Origin: Didymodactylos carnosus
Lineage: Eukaryota > Rotifera > Eurotatoria > Philodinida > Philodinidae
Direction of reading: 5' to 3'
Length of the DNA: 21,544 nucleotides
NCBI GenBank assembly: GCA_905250885.1
Contig: CAJNOQ010003069.1
Location: forward strand, 1-21,544
The position numbers were made by a program, and so were the translations under genes. Positions 1 through 7,908 of the stretch are shown in pieces. The notes under the pieces were generated by a model. The model searched no databases and was not told where the DNA came from. It saw only the letters and a program-made list of their open reading frames with translations. How positions within the stretch are numbered: position 1 is the first letter of the stretch; the number at the start of each line of letters is the position of its first letter.

Positions 1-18
1 CCAGGTCTTCGAAGGGCT

Positions 19-33
19 ATGCGGAAGCCGCAT
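19..33. repeat. Short perfect hairpin
   Basis: The arms atgcgg and ccgcat are separated by three bases (aag). This is a 6-bp GC-rich stem in AT-rich surroundings. The function is unknown and a chance origin is possible. Confidence 0.5.
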
Positions 34-270
34 GGTCGTATTCGTAATCAGCATGGTCGATAACCTATAACCCACTAGATTCCGAGCAAAAAGCGTTTAA
101 TCACTTCGTGGGGTTCCCTCGTTAGTACAAACAAGGTTGAATAAAAACAAGATTTTTGTCTAAACGAATGAGCTGGAACTCTTCTCAGTGAGTGAAATAT
201 GGAGTAGAGCATATACAGACAGAGTTAGATCTTGTTGTGAACAAATTATGTCTTGCTTTATTTCAGAACC

Positions 271-301
271 CTGACTGATCCTTCTTAATTGGATCTGTCA
301 G
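271..301. repeat. Hairpin, 11-bp arms with one mismatch
   Basis: The left arm ctgactgatcc (271-281) pairs with the right arm ggatctgtcag (291-301) across a 9-base loop. The only mismatch is a central T-T. It is one of several inverted repeats crowded into the first 1.6 kb. Confidence 0.65.
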
Positions 302-425
302 TCTTATCTATTATAGCGCCTGTTACTAGAGTCATCTATTATTCGCGTTCACAATAATATACTTTTTAACCAATAGCTTATTTTACCTGTGCTGTAGGGG
401 TGTTATCGACCTGTAGAATAAGTGG

Positions 426-526
426 CCCAGGATAAGACTACTGACACTAACCGTCTTTGTGAAACTATAGACTTGACCAATCAAAAAGCGTCAGTACAGC
501 GTCAGTGTTAGTGGTTTTACCCTGGG
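426..526. repeat. Inverted repeat with 22-bp arms
   Basis: The left arm 426-447 (begins cccaggataag) is the reverse complement of 505-526 (ends taccctggg) at 18 of 22 positions. All four differences are transitions. The interior contains two direct copies of gcgtcagt (from 488 and 499). The 101-bp size and decayed arms fit an old fold-back or MITE-like insertion, but no target-site duplication was identified. Confidence 0.6.
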
Positions 527-781
527 ACAGAATAAGTAGCTTACCCTAATATCAACGTGACTTAACATTCTCGTAACGTTGCACCCTAATAGAACCTTCT
601 GAGTTCCAGTACTTATGAAAATCTTTTATTCACATCCTAATAGTATTAATCTTCTTTTTACTAGAAATTGAAAAAGAGATATGGCCATATCTAATATATA
701 TTTTTAGTCTTTCACGTCGAGAAACAGTAACCACATCTGATTCGCTCTGTCAGCTTCATTGAATTATTTATATATGTGTGA

Positions 782-937
782 ACAGTGTTTCTAATGAGAA
801 TTTTAAGCAAAGTGATTTCCCAGAGTTTACCGCTGCATTTTCCAAGTTTTCCCTGCTAAAAACAGAGTAGAAATCGAATTTTCAAGGTGGAAAACCACTT
901 TGTTCTCACGGGGACCACCATTCATTAGAAACACTGT
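782..937. mobile_element. Putative MITE-like element, 16-bp perfect terminal inverted repeats
   Basis: The left terminus acagtgtttctaatga (782-797) is the exact reverse complement of 922-937 (tcattagaaacactgt). An internal imperfect pair (caaagtgatttcc against ggaaaaccactttg) extends the fold. A second perfect 12-bp pair, gaaatcgaattt (870-881) and aaattcgatttc (942-953), straddles the right end, so this may be a composite of two insertions. The total length of 156 bp is typical of a MITE. No clear target-site duplication was found and no transposase is present, so the superfamily is unassigned. Confidence 0.5.
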
Positions 938-954
938 GTATAAATTCGATTTCA

Positions 955-1063
955 TTGTTTCCTTTTAGCTGCAAATAGTAGTTCAAGAAGCCAGTATCAA
1001 TGCGAACTGATCCTCGTAGATAGTCTCTCCGCGGAGCTGCTATTTGGAGCTAAAAGGAAACAA
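955..1063. repeat. Inverted repeat with 24-bp arms, 23/24 identical
   Basis: The arm 955-978 (begins ttgtttccttttagct) is complementary to 1040-1063 (ends aaaaggaaacaa) with a single mismatch. The arms are separated by 61 bases. Lying directly beside the 782-937 element, it could be a neighbouring or overlapping fold-back insertion. The high arm identity suggests it is younger than the 426-526 repeat. Confidence 0.65.
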
Positions 1064-1312
1064 CGGCTCGATTTATAGGTAATGTAACTAATGGAGCAGA
1101 TGAGTGTAAAATGATCGAACTTGATTTATATTATAAGTTGAATCTATATGAGATGGCGATAAAGTGAGCCGAGATGTTGTATACGAACGTGGTATAACGC
1201 TGCTGAATTTGATTGCAGACTACAGATGTAGTTTGTCATGACCACTCATCAAAACACTTCTGATTCACAAGTTTCCTACAATCCATATTCGCTAATTCAC
1301 TGTAAGAAATAA

Positions 1313-1393
1313 GGTCAAGATAAACTTCGAGTAAGCGCCACTATCAACGTGATTTACGTTGACACAGGCGCTTAATGGAAGCTTATCTTGACC
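1313..1393. repeat. 81-nt near-perfect palindromic hairpin
   Basis: The outer arms 1313-1339 and 1367-1393 pair at 24 of 27 positions. They begin with ggtcaagataa on the left and end with ttatcttgacc on the right, and include a GC-rich taagcgcc/ggcgctta segment. After 4-base internal bulges, an inner perfect stem tcaacgt/acgttga (1344-1350 and 1356-1362) closes on a 5-base loop. GTAAGA occurs near both sides (1302-1307 and 1394-1399) and could be an eroded target-site duplication. It could be a small fold-back transposon, or a structured RNA or hairpin locus if transcribed. Confidence 0.75.
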
Positions 1394-1573
1394 GTAAGAG
1401 AAGCTACTTTATAAAGTTAAATACACTCTTCACCCCTTTTGCTGGTCGTAGTGTTTGGTAATGTAGACTGTAAGCTTTAAAAGGACGAACTCAGGCTTCC
1501 CTTCGAGCTACCTTAAGTTGGGCCTGTAATTTAGATCTAACTTAAACAATATGGGTGAAACAGTCCTATAAAG

Positions 1574-1596
1574 CAAGATAAATGAAGATTATCTTG
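1574..1596. repeat. Small hairpin sharing termini with the 1313-1393 palindrome
   Basis: The arms caagataa (1574-1581) and ttatcttg (1589-1596) form an 8-bp stem. The right side continues as ttatcttgacc, identical to the right end of the 81-nt palindrome 200 bp upstream. It may be an internally deleted copy of the same repeat family. Confidence 0.5.
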
Positions 1597-1754
1597 ACCA
1601 AAATAAATAGATAGATGAAATCAGTTATTTTTTTAATCAGTCTTTTGCCATCAGCGCGTAGAATCTACACTAACAATGCTCATATTGTCAACATTGTTTG
1701 TATCATGCTGTTGCTTTACTACACTAATTCGTCTCTTAATGTTTTATAAAGAGC

Positions 1755-3826
1755 ATGTTACGTTTGGCAACAAAATTTGTGTGGCCCGGAGGCAAGAGCG
1801 TTACATTTCACGCACTGCGAGCTCTTGGTAAGAGTACTACTGTCTAGCATAGTACTGTTGTAATTACTATGTTCTTTCTTTCAGCATCGATGCCAATCAA
1901 AATGCCTTCTCTTTCTCCAACCATGACTGAAGGAACAATCATTAAATGGCTCAAAAAAGAAGGTACGTGCTGCTATATTTTCAATTGTTACTGACAAATT
2001 TTCTCTTTTTACGCCTTATTTCAAGGTGAGGAGATAAATGCAGGTGATGCTCTATGCGAAATTCAAACAGATAAAGCAACAATGACTCTGGACACAGAAG
2101 ATGAAGGAATTCTTGCTAAAATAGTGGTATGTGTCTGACGAAAGCATTTTTGCAAAGATGAGTCTGTTTATATCTAGTAATAAAATTGTTTCATACTTTT
2201 CAACATCTTTTTTTGTAATTTTAGAAAGGTGATAATTCTACTGATGTTAAAGTTGGTGCGTTGATTGCTATGACATGCGATAAGAATGAAGATTGGAAAA
2301 ATGTCAAAGTACCAGAATCTGAAGTTGAAGCAGTGTCAGAAACAAAGCCTAAACTAGAACAGAAGGATGATAAGCAACAATCACAAAAAGAAAAACAAAA
2401 TCAGTCTGTAGAGAAACAAAGTAAAGGGCCAGAAGAACAACAAAGAACAGAAGCTTTGTATGTATAACATTCTTATAATTCTCGGATTTTTTAACAAGTA
2501 TTTGAATTTTAGTCATGCAATAGGACCAGCTGCTCGAACATTAATCGAGCAATATGGAATCGATCCATCAGAAGTGCAAGGAACAGGCCCAAAAGGAGTC
2601 GTTATGAAAAGGTAATATCTACTTCTCTTGTATAGTACTAATTTTAAAAATAAATATTTCGATGAAGAAAGCTGTAATTATTAGCAATGAGAGAAAAAGA
2701 TGTAAAGTAGACAGTGTTACTCTTTCTGTATTGCTATTCACTGTCATCTCCAAAGATTTGTTTTTAGTAGGTTTCTCTTTGTGTCATTTCGATTATTTGT
2801 ATTTTTTAGCGATGTACAAAAATATATTGATTCTAAACAACTGAAAGTCAAATCTCGTACTCAGCAAGACGAAAAGCAACAAAAGCCAGAAGAAAAAAAG
2901 AAACCTGTTGAACAAGTAACCCAAAAACAAAAACCACCTAGTTCATCAACATCTCAAGGGCGTCGTTATCACGATGTTGAATTATCGTCAATTCGTAAAG
3001 CAATTGCAAAACGTTTGACTTATTCGAAAACTTCTATACCTCATCAGTATGCTAGTATATCATCAAATGTCGATCGTGTATTACAATTACGAAAACAGAT
3101 GATCGCCGATCCAAAAGCAGTGACAAAAGTATCCGTCAATGATTTTATCATCAAAGCAGTGGCATATGCATTAAGAGTAAGTTAAAGGAAAGCTTTTTTT
3201 ACGACAAGACATCTAGTAATTTGAGAATGTTTTGTCGATTAAAATGTGTAACTGTTTCAGTCTGTCACTTTACATTTTATCAGTATCACTTAAACTTTAG
3301 ACAAAACGAGAAAAGGAATCTTTCGTTTTAGCAAGTTCCACAAATGAATGGTACATACGAAAATGATAACTTAAAACTACATTCTACCGTTGATATTTCG
3401 GTTGCCGTTGCTACTGACGCTGGTCTTATAACACCTATTGTTCAGAATGCCGATCGGCTCACACTCAATGACATTAATCTTAATGTAAAAAGTCTGGCTG
3501 CTAAAGCACGCGATGGCAAATTGAAACCGCATGAATTTCAAGGTGGAACATTTACAATATCGAATTTGGGAATGTTTGGCATATCACATTTTTCAGCTGT
3601 TATTAATCCACCACAATTAGGTATTTTAGCTATTGGTAAAAATGATCTGCAATTAAATGAACAATTAAAATCCGCAAATAAAATGAAAGTAACTTTATCG
3701 TATGATGCTCGAGTTTGTGATCCAATAACAACTGCTCTCTTCTTACAAGCATTTCAGTCTTATATAGAACATCCAGAAATGTTAACAAGAGGACAAGGAA
3801 AAACACAAACAATTTTTGATTTTTGA
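1755..3826 (+). CDS. PDHX: PDHX: E3-binding protein of the pyruvate dehydrogenase complex (7 exons, 481 aa)
   Basis: Exons: 1755-1827, 1885-1962, 2026-2126, 2225-2457, 2513-2611, 2810-3176, 3332-3826; all introns are GT-AG. Family knowledge: the protein anchors the E3 dehydrogenase in the mitochondrial complex that converts pyruvate to acetyl-CoA. Domains: a basic N-terminal presequence (about 1-26); a lipoyl domain (about 28-108) with lipoylation motif TDKA at Lys67 and the PDHX-like segment EDWKNVKVP; a K/Q/E-rich linker; a peripheral-subunit-binding domain (about 164-201, GPAARTLI...GTGPKG); a second charged linker; an E2-like core (about 249-478) with [10 protein letters not shown] and [12 protein letters not shown]. 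The active-site His of catalytic E2 (DHRVVDG) is Ala443 here (DARVCDP). This and the single lipoyl domain favour PDHX over DLAT. The length is close to vertebrate PDHX (about 500 aa). The start is the first ATG giving a mitochondrial presequence; exon 1 is the least certain part. Confidence 0.95.
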
Positions 3827-3860
3827 TCGTGTCTTAAGCGTGTGAACATCGACAAAGTAC

Positions 3861-3866
3861 ATTAAA
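3861..3866 (+). promoter_or_regulatory. Possible poly(A) signal (ATTAAA) for PDHX
   Basis: The common variant hexamer ATTAAA lies 35 bases after the PDHX stop and is followed by a T-rich stretch. In such AT-rich DNA the hexamer also occurs by chance. Confidence 0.4.
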
Positions 3867-4383
3867 CGGATCAATCATTTTTTTTACTTCTTATTTATCT
3901 GTAATAGAACATTTAATATTTTTTTTTGAAAAGTTTGCTCTAGTCATACACATAGTTTTTCATTGCAATCTGTAAAAGCTTTTTCTTAAATTTTTAGAAT
4001 CTATTACTTCATAATGTATCGTTTTAAGAAAAAGATAATTCCTATTGTTTATTGGCATATACAGAGACTTGCTCTAAAGGCCAATGTGCTCCAGGAAACG
4101 AACCATATCCCTTAGCTTTTTCTTGTTTTTTCTCCAGAAATATATTTTTTGTTGTGTAAGAAAAAAAACAGATGGATTCTTCCATTTTATTTCTCAACAA
4201 ATGATTTCTTTTTTTTAGTCTGTATTTATTTTCTCGTTTTTGGTGTAGATGAATACCAGTAGTTATATATTTTTTCTTTTGTAATGCTCACATACTTTTC
4301 ATAGTATAATTATTTTATAATGCATCTTTCTTTTTTTTGATCTTATTGTTTGTTTTTTCTGGATAAACATTTTTCTGTAACGT

Positions 4384-4403
4384 CTTGTTCTATGTTTTTT
4401 TAG
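4384..4403 (+). promoter_or_regulatory. Possible 3' splice (or spliced-leader) acceptor upstream of ERGIC1
   Basis: The pyrimidine-rich tract ending in ttttttag at 4403 sits 35 bases before the ERGIC1 ATG (4439). It could end a 5' UTR intron or receive a trans-spliced leader. No paired donor upstream stands out. The assignment is inferred from the motif alone. Confidence 0.3.
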
Positions 4404-4438
4404 ATTTGATTCAATATAGTGTGTGTGAAGTAAATAAA

Positions 4439-6379
4439 ATGCAGTTTGATATTAGAAGGTAGGTCTAAATAAGTAATTCTTAGAAAAAAAAATTAGTTTT
4501 CTGTAATCTATTTCTCTTGTTTAGGTTTGACATTTATCGTAAAGTGCCAAAAGATTTAACTCAGCCGACAAATACTGGAGCAGCAATCTCAATATTTTGT
4601 GTTACATTTATATCAACGTTATTATTAATTGAATTATATTACTTTATTAGTCCAGATGTGTAAATTTAAAGATTTATCGGTTGATGTGACTAATTTTATT
4701 GGTGACGGTTTTATGTACAACAGCGGTCCACTATCGTTTGCATGGCTTAGCGAATGCATGAAATAAAATTGTGGTTTTATACAGCGCCTGTTAGATCCTC
4801 AACTCTGAATAGAAATTAGAAAAAGAACCGTAGTGTTCCAATTGATTGTCCACATGCATAATTACAGAAGTGTGAGTGCTTAGCGTAAGACCAATTTTTT
4901 CTGTCAACTGTAAGTTAAATATCGAAGACAATCATATTTGATACAGAATTCTGGAAATTTCGAATTTTGGTCAGTTAACGTAAACAACTGTGTGGGAACT
5001 AAATACTTTTAGAAAAAATATTTTCTTTCTTGAATTCTTTAAATTCGTTCGCTATGCCATTCAAAGAGTATTGAGCCAGGTCTCTTTATGCGACTTTTTA
5101 ACATCATATTAAACAAGGGTTTTTAAGAACTTTTATAAATTTTAAGTCGTATTTACCTTGTCATTGTTATTGTACTTCTAGTGTGAATGAGTTATTTGTT
5201 GAAACAGGATATGCAATTCAAACTGGTAACCGAATACCTGTTCATTTGGATGTTAGTGTACTGAACATAAATTGCAAATGTACATATGTGTTATATTTTT
5301 GTTTATACAACATGAATATTGTTTTTTTTATTTTAGATCTTGGAATTGATATACAGGATGATCTGGGGCGCCATGAAGTTGGTCTTTTGGATCATATAGT
5401 AAAAACACCTGAAAATGATGGACAAGGATGTCGAATAGTCGCCTCATTCAGAATAACTAAAGTAAAATTCCATTAATTTATTAATCTAACGCTCACGATT
5501 TACTTCTAAATTATTAAGGTTCCTGGTAATTTTCATATATCGACTCACAGGGCATCACCACAACCTGATCACAGTGATATGAAACATGTAATACATGAAT
5601 TGAATTTTGGTGATTCTATCAAAGTAAGTGGTAGACCGAGTATCTATAGTAAGAATCAAATTCTTTATCATTACATTTATTAGGGTTTTCGTCGTATACC
5701 GAATAGGAAAGCATTCCATCCATTACGTCGTTATAATAATACACTTCGACCAAGTATATTAATTTTCCATTTTTCTCAGTTTTATTTTAACATTTTTCAC
5801 ATATGTCACAGGTCATGTATCTCACGACTATTTGTTGAAAATTGTGCCAACGATTTATGAGAATTTAGCTGGAACACGAAGACGTCCTTATCAATTTACA
5901 TTTGTTTATCGAGTATGTTTTTTCTGATGATGAGTTTACACAAAGATACCATTTTAACTAGATCTCTCCAGCTGCTTGAAGGAAATGAAGAAACTAGACA
6001 TTATAATTGTATCAGGCGGAGAAAGTGATAATCAGATAGATAAATAATCTTATTGCAGTTGTACTAACTTTTTTCTGTTTAGGAGCATAATCCTACGCAT
6101 GCCCATGGTGTGAATGTACTTCCAGTCATATGGTTTCGTTGCGATACGATACCAATTACAGTTAAATATACCGAACGTAGACCAAAACTTTATACATTTA
6201 TTACATCGGTAAGACATGATAGCATATGGAAGACTGTAAACGTCTAATATATTCTCTCGTTACCGTTTCAGATTTGTGCTGTTGTTGGTGGAACCTTTAC
6301 TGTTGCATCGATTCTCGATTCTTTAATATTGAGTGCTAGTGCATTACTTAAAAAAATTGAATTAGGAAAAATGACATAG
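4439..6379 (+). CDS. ERGIC1: ERGIC1 (ERGIC-32): ER-Golgi intermediate compartment protein (9 exons, 295 aa)
   Basis: Exons: 4439-4458, 4525-4659, 5182-5279, 5337-5461, 5519-5623, 5684-5753, 5812-5912, 6083-6208, 6272-6379; all GT-AG and all phases join cleanly. Family knowledge: Erv41/Erv46-type proteins cycle between ER and cis-Golgi and help retrieve or transport cargo. The N-terminus MQFDIRRFDIYRKVPKDLTQ is the family signature, followed by TM1 (about 26-46), a lumenal domain with LGIDIQDDLGRHEVG, the GCR motif and KVPGNFHISTH, then SHDYLLKIVPTIYE, VIWFRCDTIPITVKYTERR and TM2 (about 261-282, VVGGTFTVASILDS). It ends in a short cytoplasmic tail KKIELGKMT. The length matches vertebrate ERGIC1 (about 290 aa), and the first exon is only 20 bp. 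Intron 2 is 522 bp while the others are 57-170 bp. The match is closer to ERGIC1 than to ERGIC2 or ERGIC3, which are longer. Confidence 0.96.
4660..5181 (+). other. Oversized intron 2 of ERGIC1
   Basis: At 522 bp it is 3-9 times longer than the other introns of this gene. Its base mix (for example the segment around 4710-4900) is more balanced than the T-rich spacers, which suggests inserted sequence. Only short internal repeats are visible: gcttagcg occurs at 4745-4752 and again near 4880, and there are weak gaccaat/attttggtc arms. No coding content was seen. Confidence 0.45.
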
Positions 6380-6480
6380 TTGCATTTAGATTAGTTTTAT
6401 TGTCAAGATTTTATTATAAAAATCACCGACTTTTGAGTGAAGTACATGTCTCCGATTGATCTTTTTTTTCATTTTTTATT

Positions 6481-6486
6481 AATAAA
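6481..6486 (+). promoter_or_regulatory. Possible poly(A) signal (AATAAA) for ERGIC1
   Basis: The canonical hexamer AATAAA lies about 100 bases after the ERGIC1 stop and precedes an A-rich run. Confidence 0.4.
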
Positions 6487-6537
6487 AAAAAATGTATGAC
6501 AAATAATTATTCTCACAATGTTATTCCGCCATTTTTG

Positions 6538-6740
6538 TTTTTGTTATTTATTTTATTGTTAAAATTTCTTTTTATTATTATTGTTTTCTTTTAATTTAGT
6601 TGAGTTTACCTAACCAGTGAAAATATTTACTTTTTTTATTTTTGTTATTTATTTTATCGTTAAAATTTGTTCTTTTTGTTATTACTGTCTTCTTCTTTTA
6701 CTTTAGTTGAATTTATCTAACTTGTGACGATGTTTGCTGT
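6538..6740 (+). repeat. Diverged ~101-bp tandem duplication
   Basis: Copy 1 starts near 6538 and copy 2 near 6639. Both begin tttttgttatttatttta, then share gttaaaatt, a Tyr-tract-like ttctttt/ttattatt segment, tttagttga, a ttta-ctaac block and gtgaa/gtgac at the end. Copy 2 has small insertions. A weaker third start (ggctatttatttatttttg, from about 6751) follows. It lies in the spacer after ERGIC1. Confidence 0.6.
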
Positions 6741-7027
6741 TTTTAGTTTTGGCTATTTATTTATTTTTGTATTTTTCAATTTCAACATGAAAATGGACCA
6801 CCGAATAATGTGAAATCAATACAACTTTCATCGATTATTATAAAAACTATAAGACCAAAATTGATCTGTATGAGAGAGAGTTTCACCTAGTTTTTGCGTT
6901 TTTCTATTCAGAATAAAAACAAATCTTTAGGTCGACTTTCGGACCATATATATGTCGATGTCGATAATTCAGGAAGTGAAAATCATATATGTTCTTCTTC
7001 ATTGTCCCATTGGTTTCTGTCTTTCAG

Positions 7028-7282
7028 ATCTTTTCTCGTGACAAATTAACGCCTGTATTCTATTACACATACGCACCTAGTCTAAAGTCATTAGTCATGT
7101 CATCAGCTCAAGCGAAACAGGATCTATCTTCTACAAGTGCTGATAAGCAAACAAATAATGTCGGTTTTAGTGATTTGGATACGAAAAGTCCAATAGCTGA
7201 ACCACAAAAACAAGATCCAACAGTTCCTATTGATGAAAAAGCTGGAAAACAAGCCAAAAAACAAGATGAACCGCTTAAATAA
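7028..7282 (+). CDS. Hypothetical small Lys/Gln-rich protein (61 aa)
   Basis: An ATG at 7097 opens a 61-aa frame ending at 7282 (starts MSSAQAKQDLSS, ends KKQDEPLK). It is strongly hydrophilic, with repeated K-Q and P-Q pairs, no hydrophobic segment and no Cys, so probably disordered. I do not recognise it. In support, a textbook 3' splice site (cttcttc...tttctgtctttcag) ends at 7027, placing 7028-7096 as 5' UTR of the same exon, and AATAAA overlaps the stop codon. The frame is also open upstream to 6989, but that part crosses the splice site and is probably not translated. It could be the last exon of a longer gene, a trans-spliced single-exon gene, or a chance ORF. Confidence 0.4.
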   Translation: MFSRDKLTPVFYYTYAPSLKSLVMSSAQAKQDLSSTSADKQTNNVGFSDLDTKSPIAEPQKQDPTVPIDEKAGKQAKKQDEPLK

Positions 7283-7283
7283 A
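7278..7283 (+). promoter_or_regulatory. Poly(A) signal overlapping a stop codon
   Basis: AATAAA overlaps the TAA stop (7280-7282) of the 61-aa frame. A second AATAAA sits at 7555-7560. If the small gene is real, one of these probably directs 3' end formation. Confidence 0.3.
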
Positions 7284-7828
7284 ACAAAAGCATGATTTTA
7301 TCTTGAACATTAAAATTTTGTACCAAACATATTAGTAAAGAGTTATTTAGGTAGTTACGCAATTGTGATGCTGTCACTGTGATAGTAGAAAACTTTTCTA
7401 ATATCTATGACAGAGTTTTTGTGAATCTTTCCAGATATCTATTCATGTAGTTTTTTTCCATTTTTTTTGTTTTTCTGATTATTTCAAAAGTAGGGGATAT
7501 TTTCTTTGTAAGGTTTATTTTGGGTTCAGTTGGTTATTGTCTTCGTAGATGTTAAATAAATCACGGTGGAAAGAAATGACTGAGTACACAATATTAGACA
7601 AATGAACGCTAAAAGAAAAATAAATGTTATTCGTACACCACGAGTTTTAGACTATTTTTCTTGATAAAACAGATGAGCGTCAGATCGAAGATGTAACCGC
7701 TCCAAAATTTTCAAAGAGTAACGTTACCGTTATGAACATCGTGCTACAACAGAATGACCGGTTTTTTTTTGTCATCTCGTTTCACTTCTTTTACGCTCGT
7801 ATGATACCAAGCAGAAAACTTTGAGCAT

Positions 7829-7908
7829 CAAATACTCAGACCTTTTAAATATGTCTGAGTATTCGAACCGTGATTCGAGCAAATCTGTATGCTCAGTTCG
7901 AGTATTTG
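7829..7908. repeat. Nested inverted repeats
   Basis: The arms atactcagac (7832-7841) and gtctgagtat (7853-7862) form a perfect 10-bp stem with an 11-base loop. caaatactc (7829-7837) also pairs perfectly with gagtatttg (7900-7908), so two alternative hairpins compete for the same left arm. The surrounding tract is rich in ttcgag/ctcgaa words. Overlapping open frames on both strands here are by-products of this symmetry. Confidence 0.6.

Larger units (their letters stand above)
1..1754. other. Non-coding, inverted-repeat-dense region
   Basis: No reading frame of useful length exists here on either strand. The stretch instead carries several independent inverted repeats, listed separately (19-33, 271-301, 426-526, 782-937, 955-1063, 1313-1393, 1574-1596). 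Base composition is less A/T-extreme than the right half of the window. The 3' end must contain the promoter and 5' UTR of the PDHX gene starting at 1755, but no TATA box or other element can be called with confidence. The density of hairpins suggests accumulated fold-back or MITE-type insertions; no transposase is visible. Confidence 0.7.
3827..4438. other. Intergenic spacer between PDHX and ERGIC1
   Basis: The spacer is about 610 bp, T-rich with many runs of 6-9 T, and holds no coding potential. It contains the PDHX 3' UTR and the ERGIC1 promoter and 5' UTR. The two genes are head-to-tail on the plus strand. Confidence 0.7.
6380..7027. other. AT-rich spacer between ERGIC1 and the small 61-aa gene
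   Basis: It holds the ERGIC1 3' UTR, the tandem duplication at 6538-6740 and, at its right end, a long pyrimidine tract (6991-7025) leading to an AG. No other coding content is evident. Confidence 0.6.

Noticed and set aside
2662-2844. Plus-strand frame across PDHX intron 5
   Set aside because: It reads through a 198-bp GT-AG intron and into exon 6 in the wrong frame.
3630-3812. Minus-strand 60-codon frame with a hydrophobic start
   Set aside because: It lies wholly inside PDHX exon 7 on the opposite strand and is the complement of a clearly conserved core domain.
316-4793. Shared 11-mer agcgcctgtta at 316 and 4783, considered as a repeat-family link between the left cluster and ERGIC1 intron 2
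   Set aside because: An 11-base match is expected many times by chance in 21 kb, and the flanks do not align.
7108-7377. Minus-strand 89-codon frame
   Set aside because: It is antisense to the small Lys/Gln-rich frame and its Cys/Ser/Leu-rich composition is a reflection of that sequence; no motif was seen.
7860-7885. T-loop-like ggttcgaat on the minus strand, possible tRNA
   Set aside because: The flanking bases do not form a T-stem or acceptor stem and no anticodon arm is present; the match belongs to the local inverted repeats.
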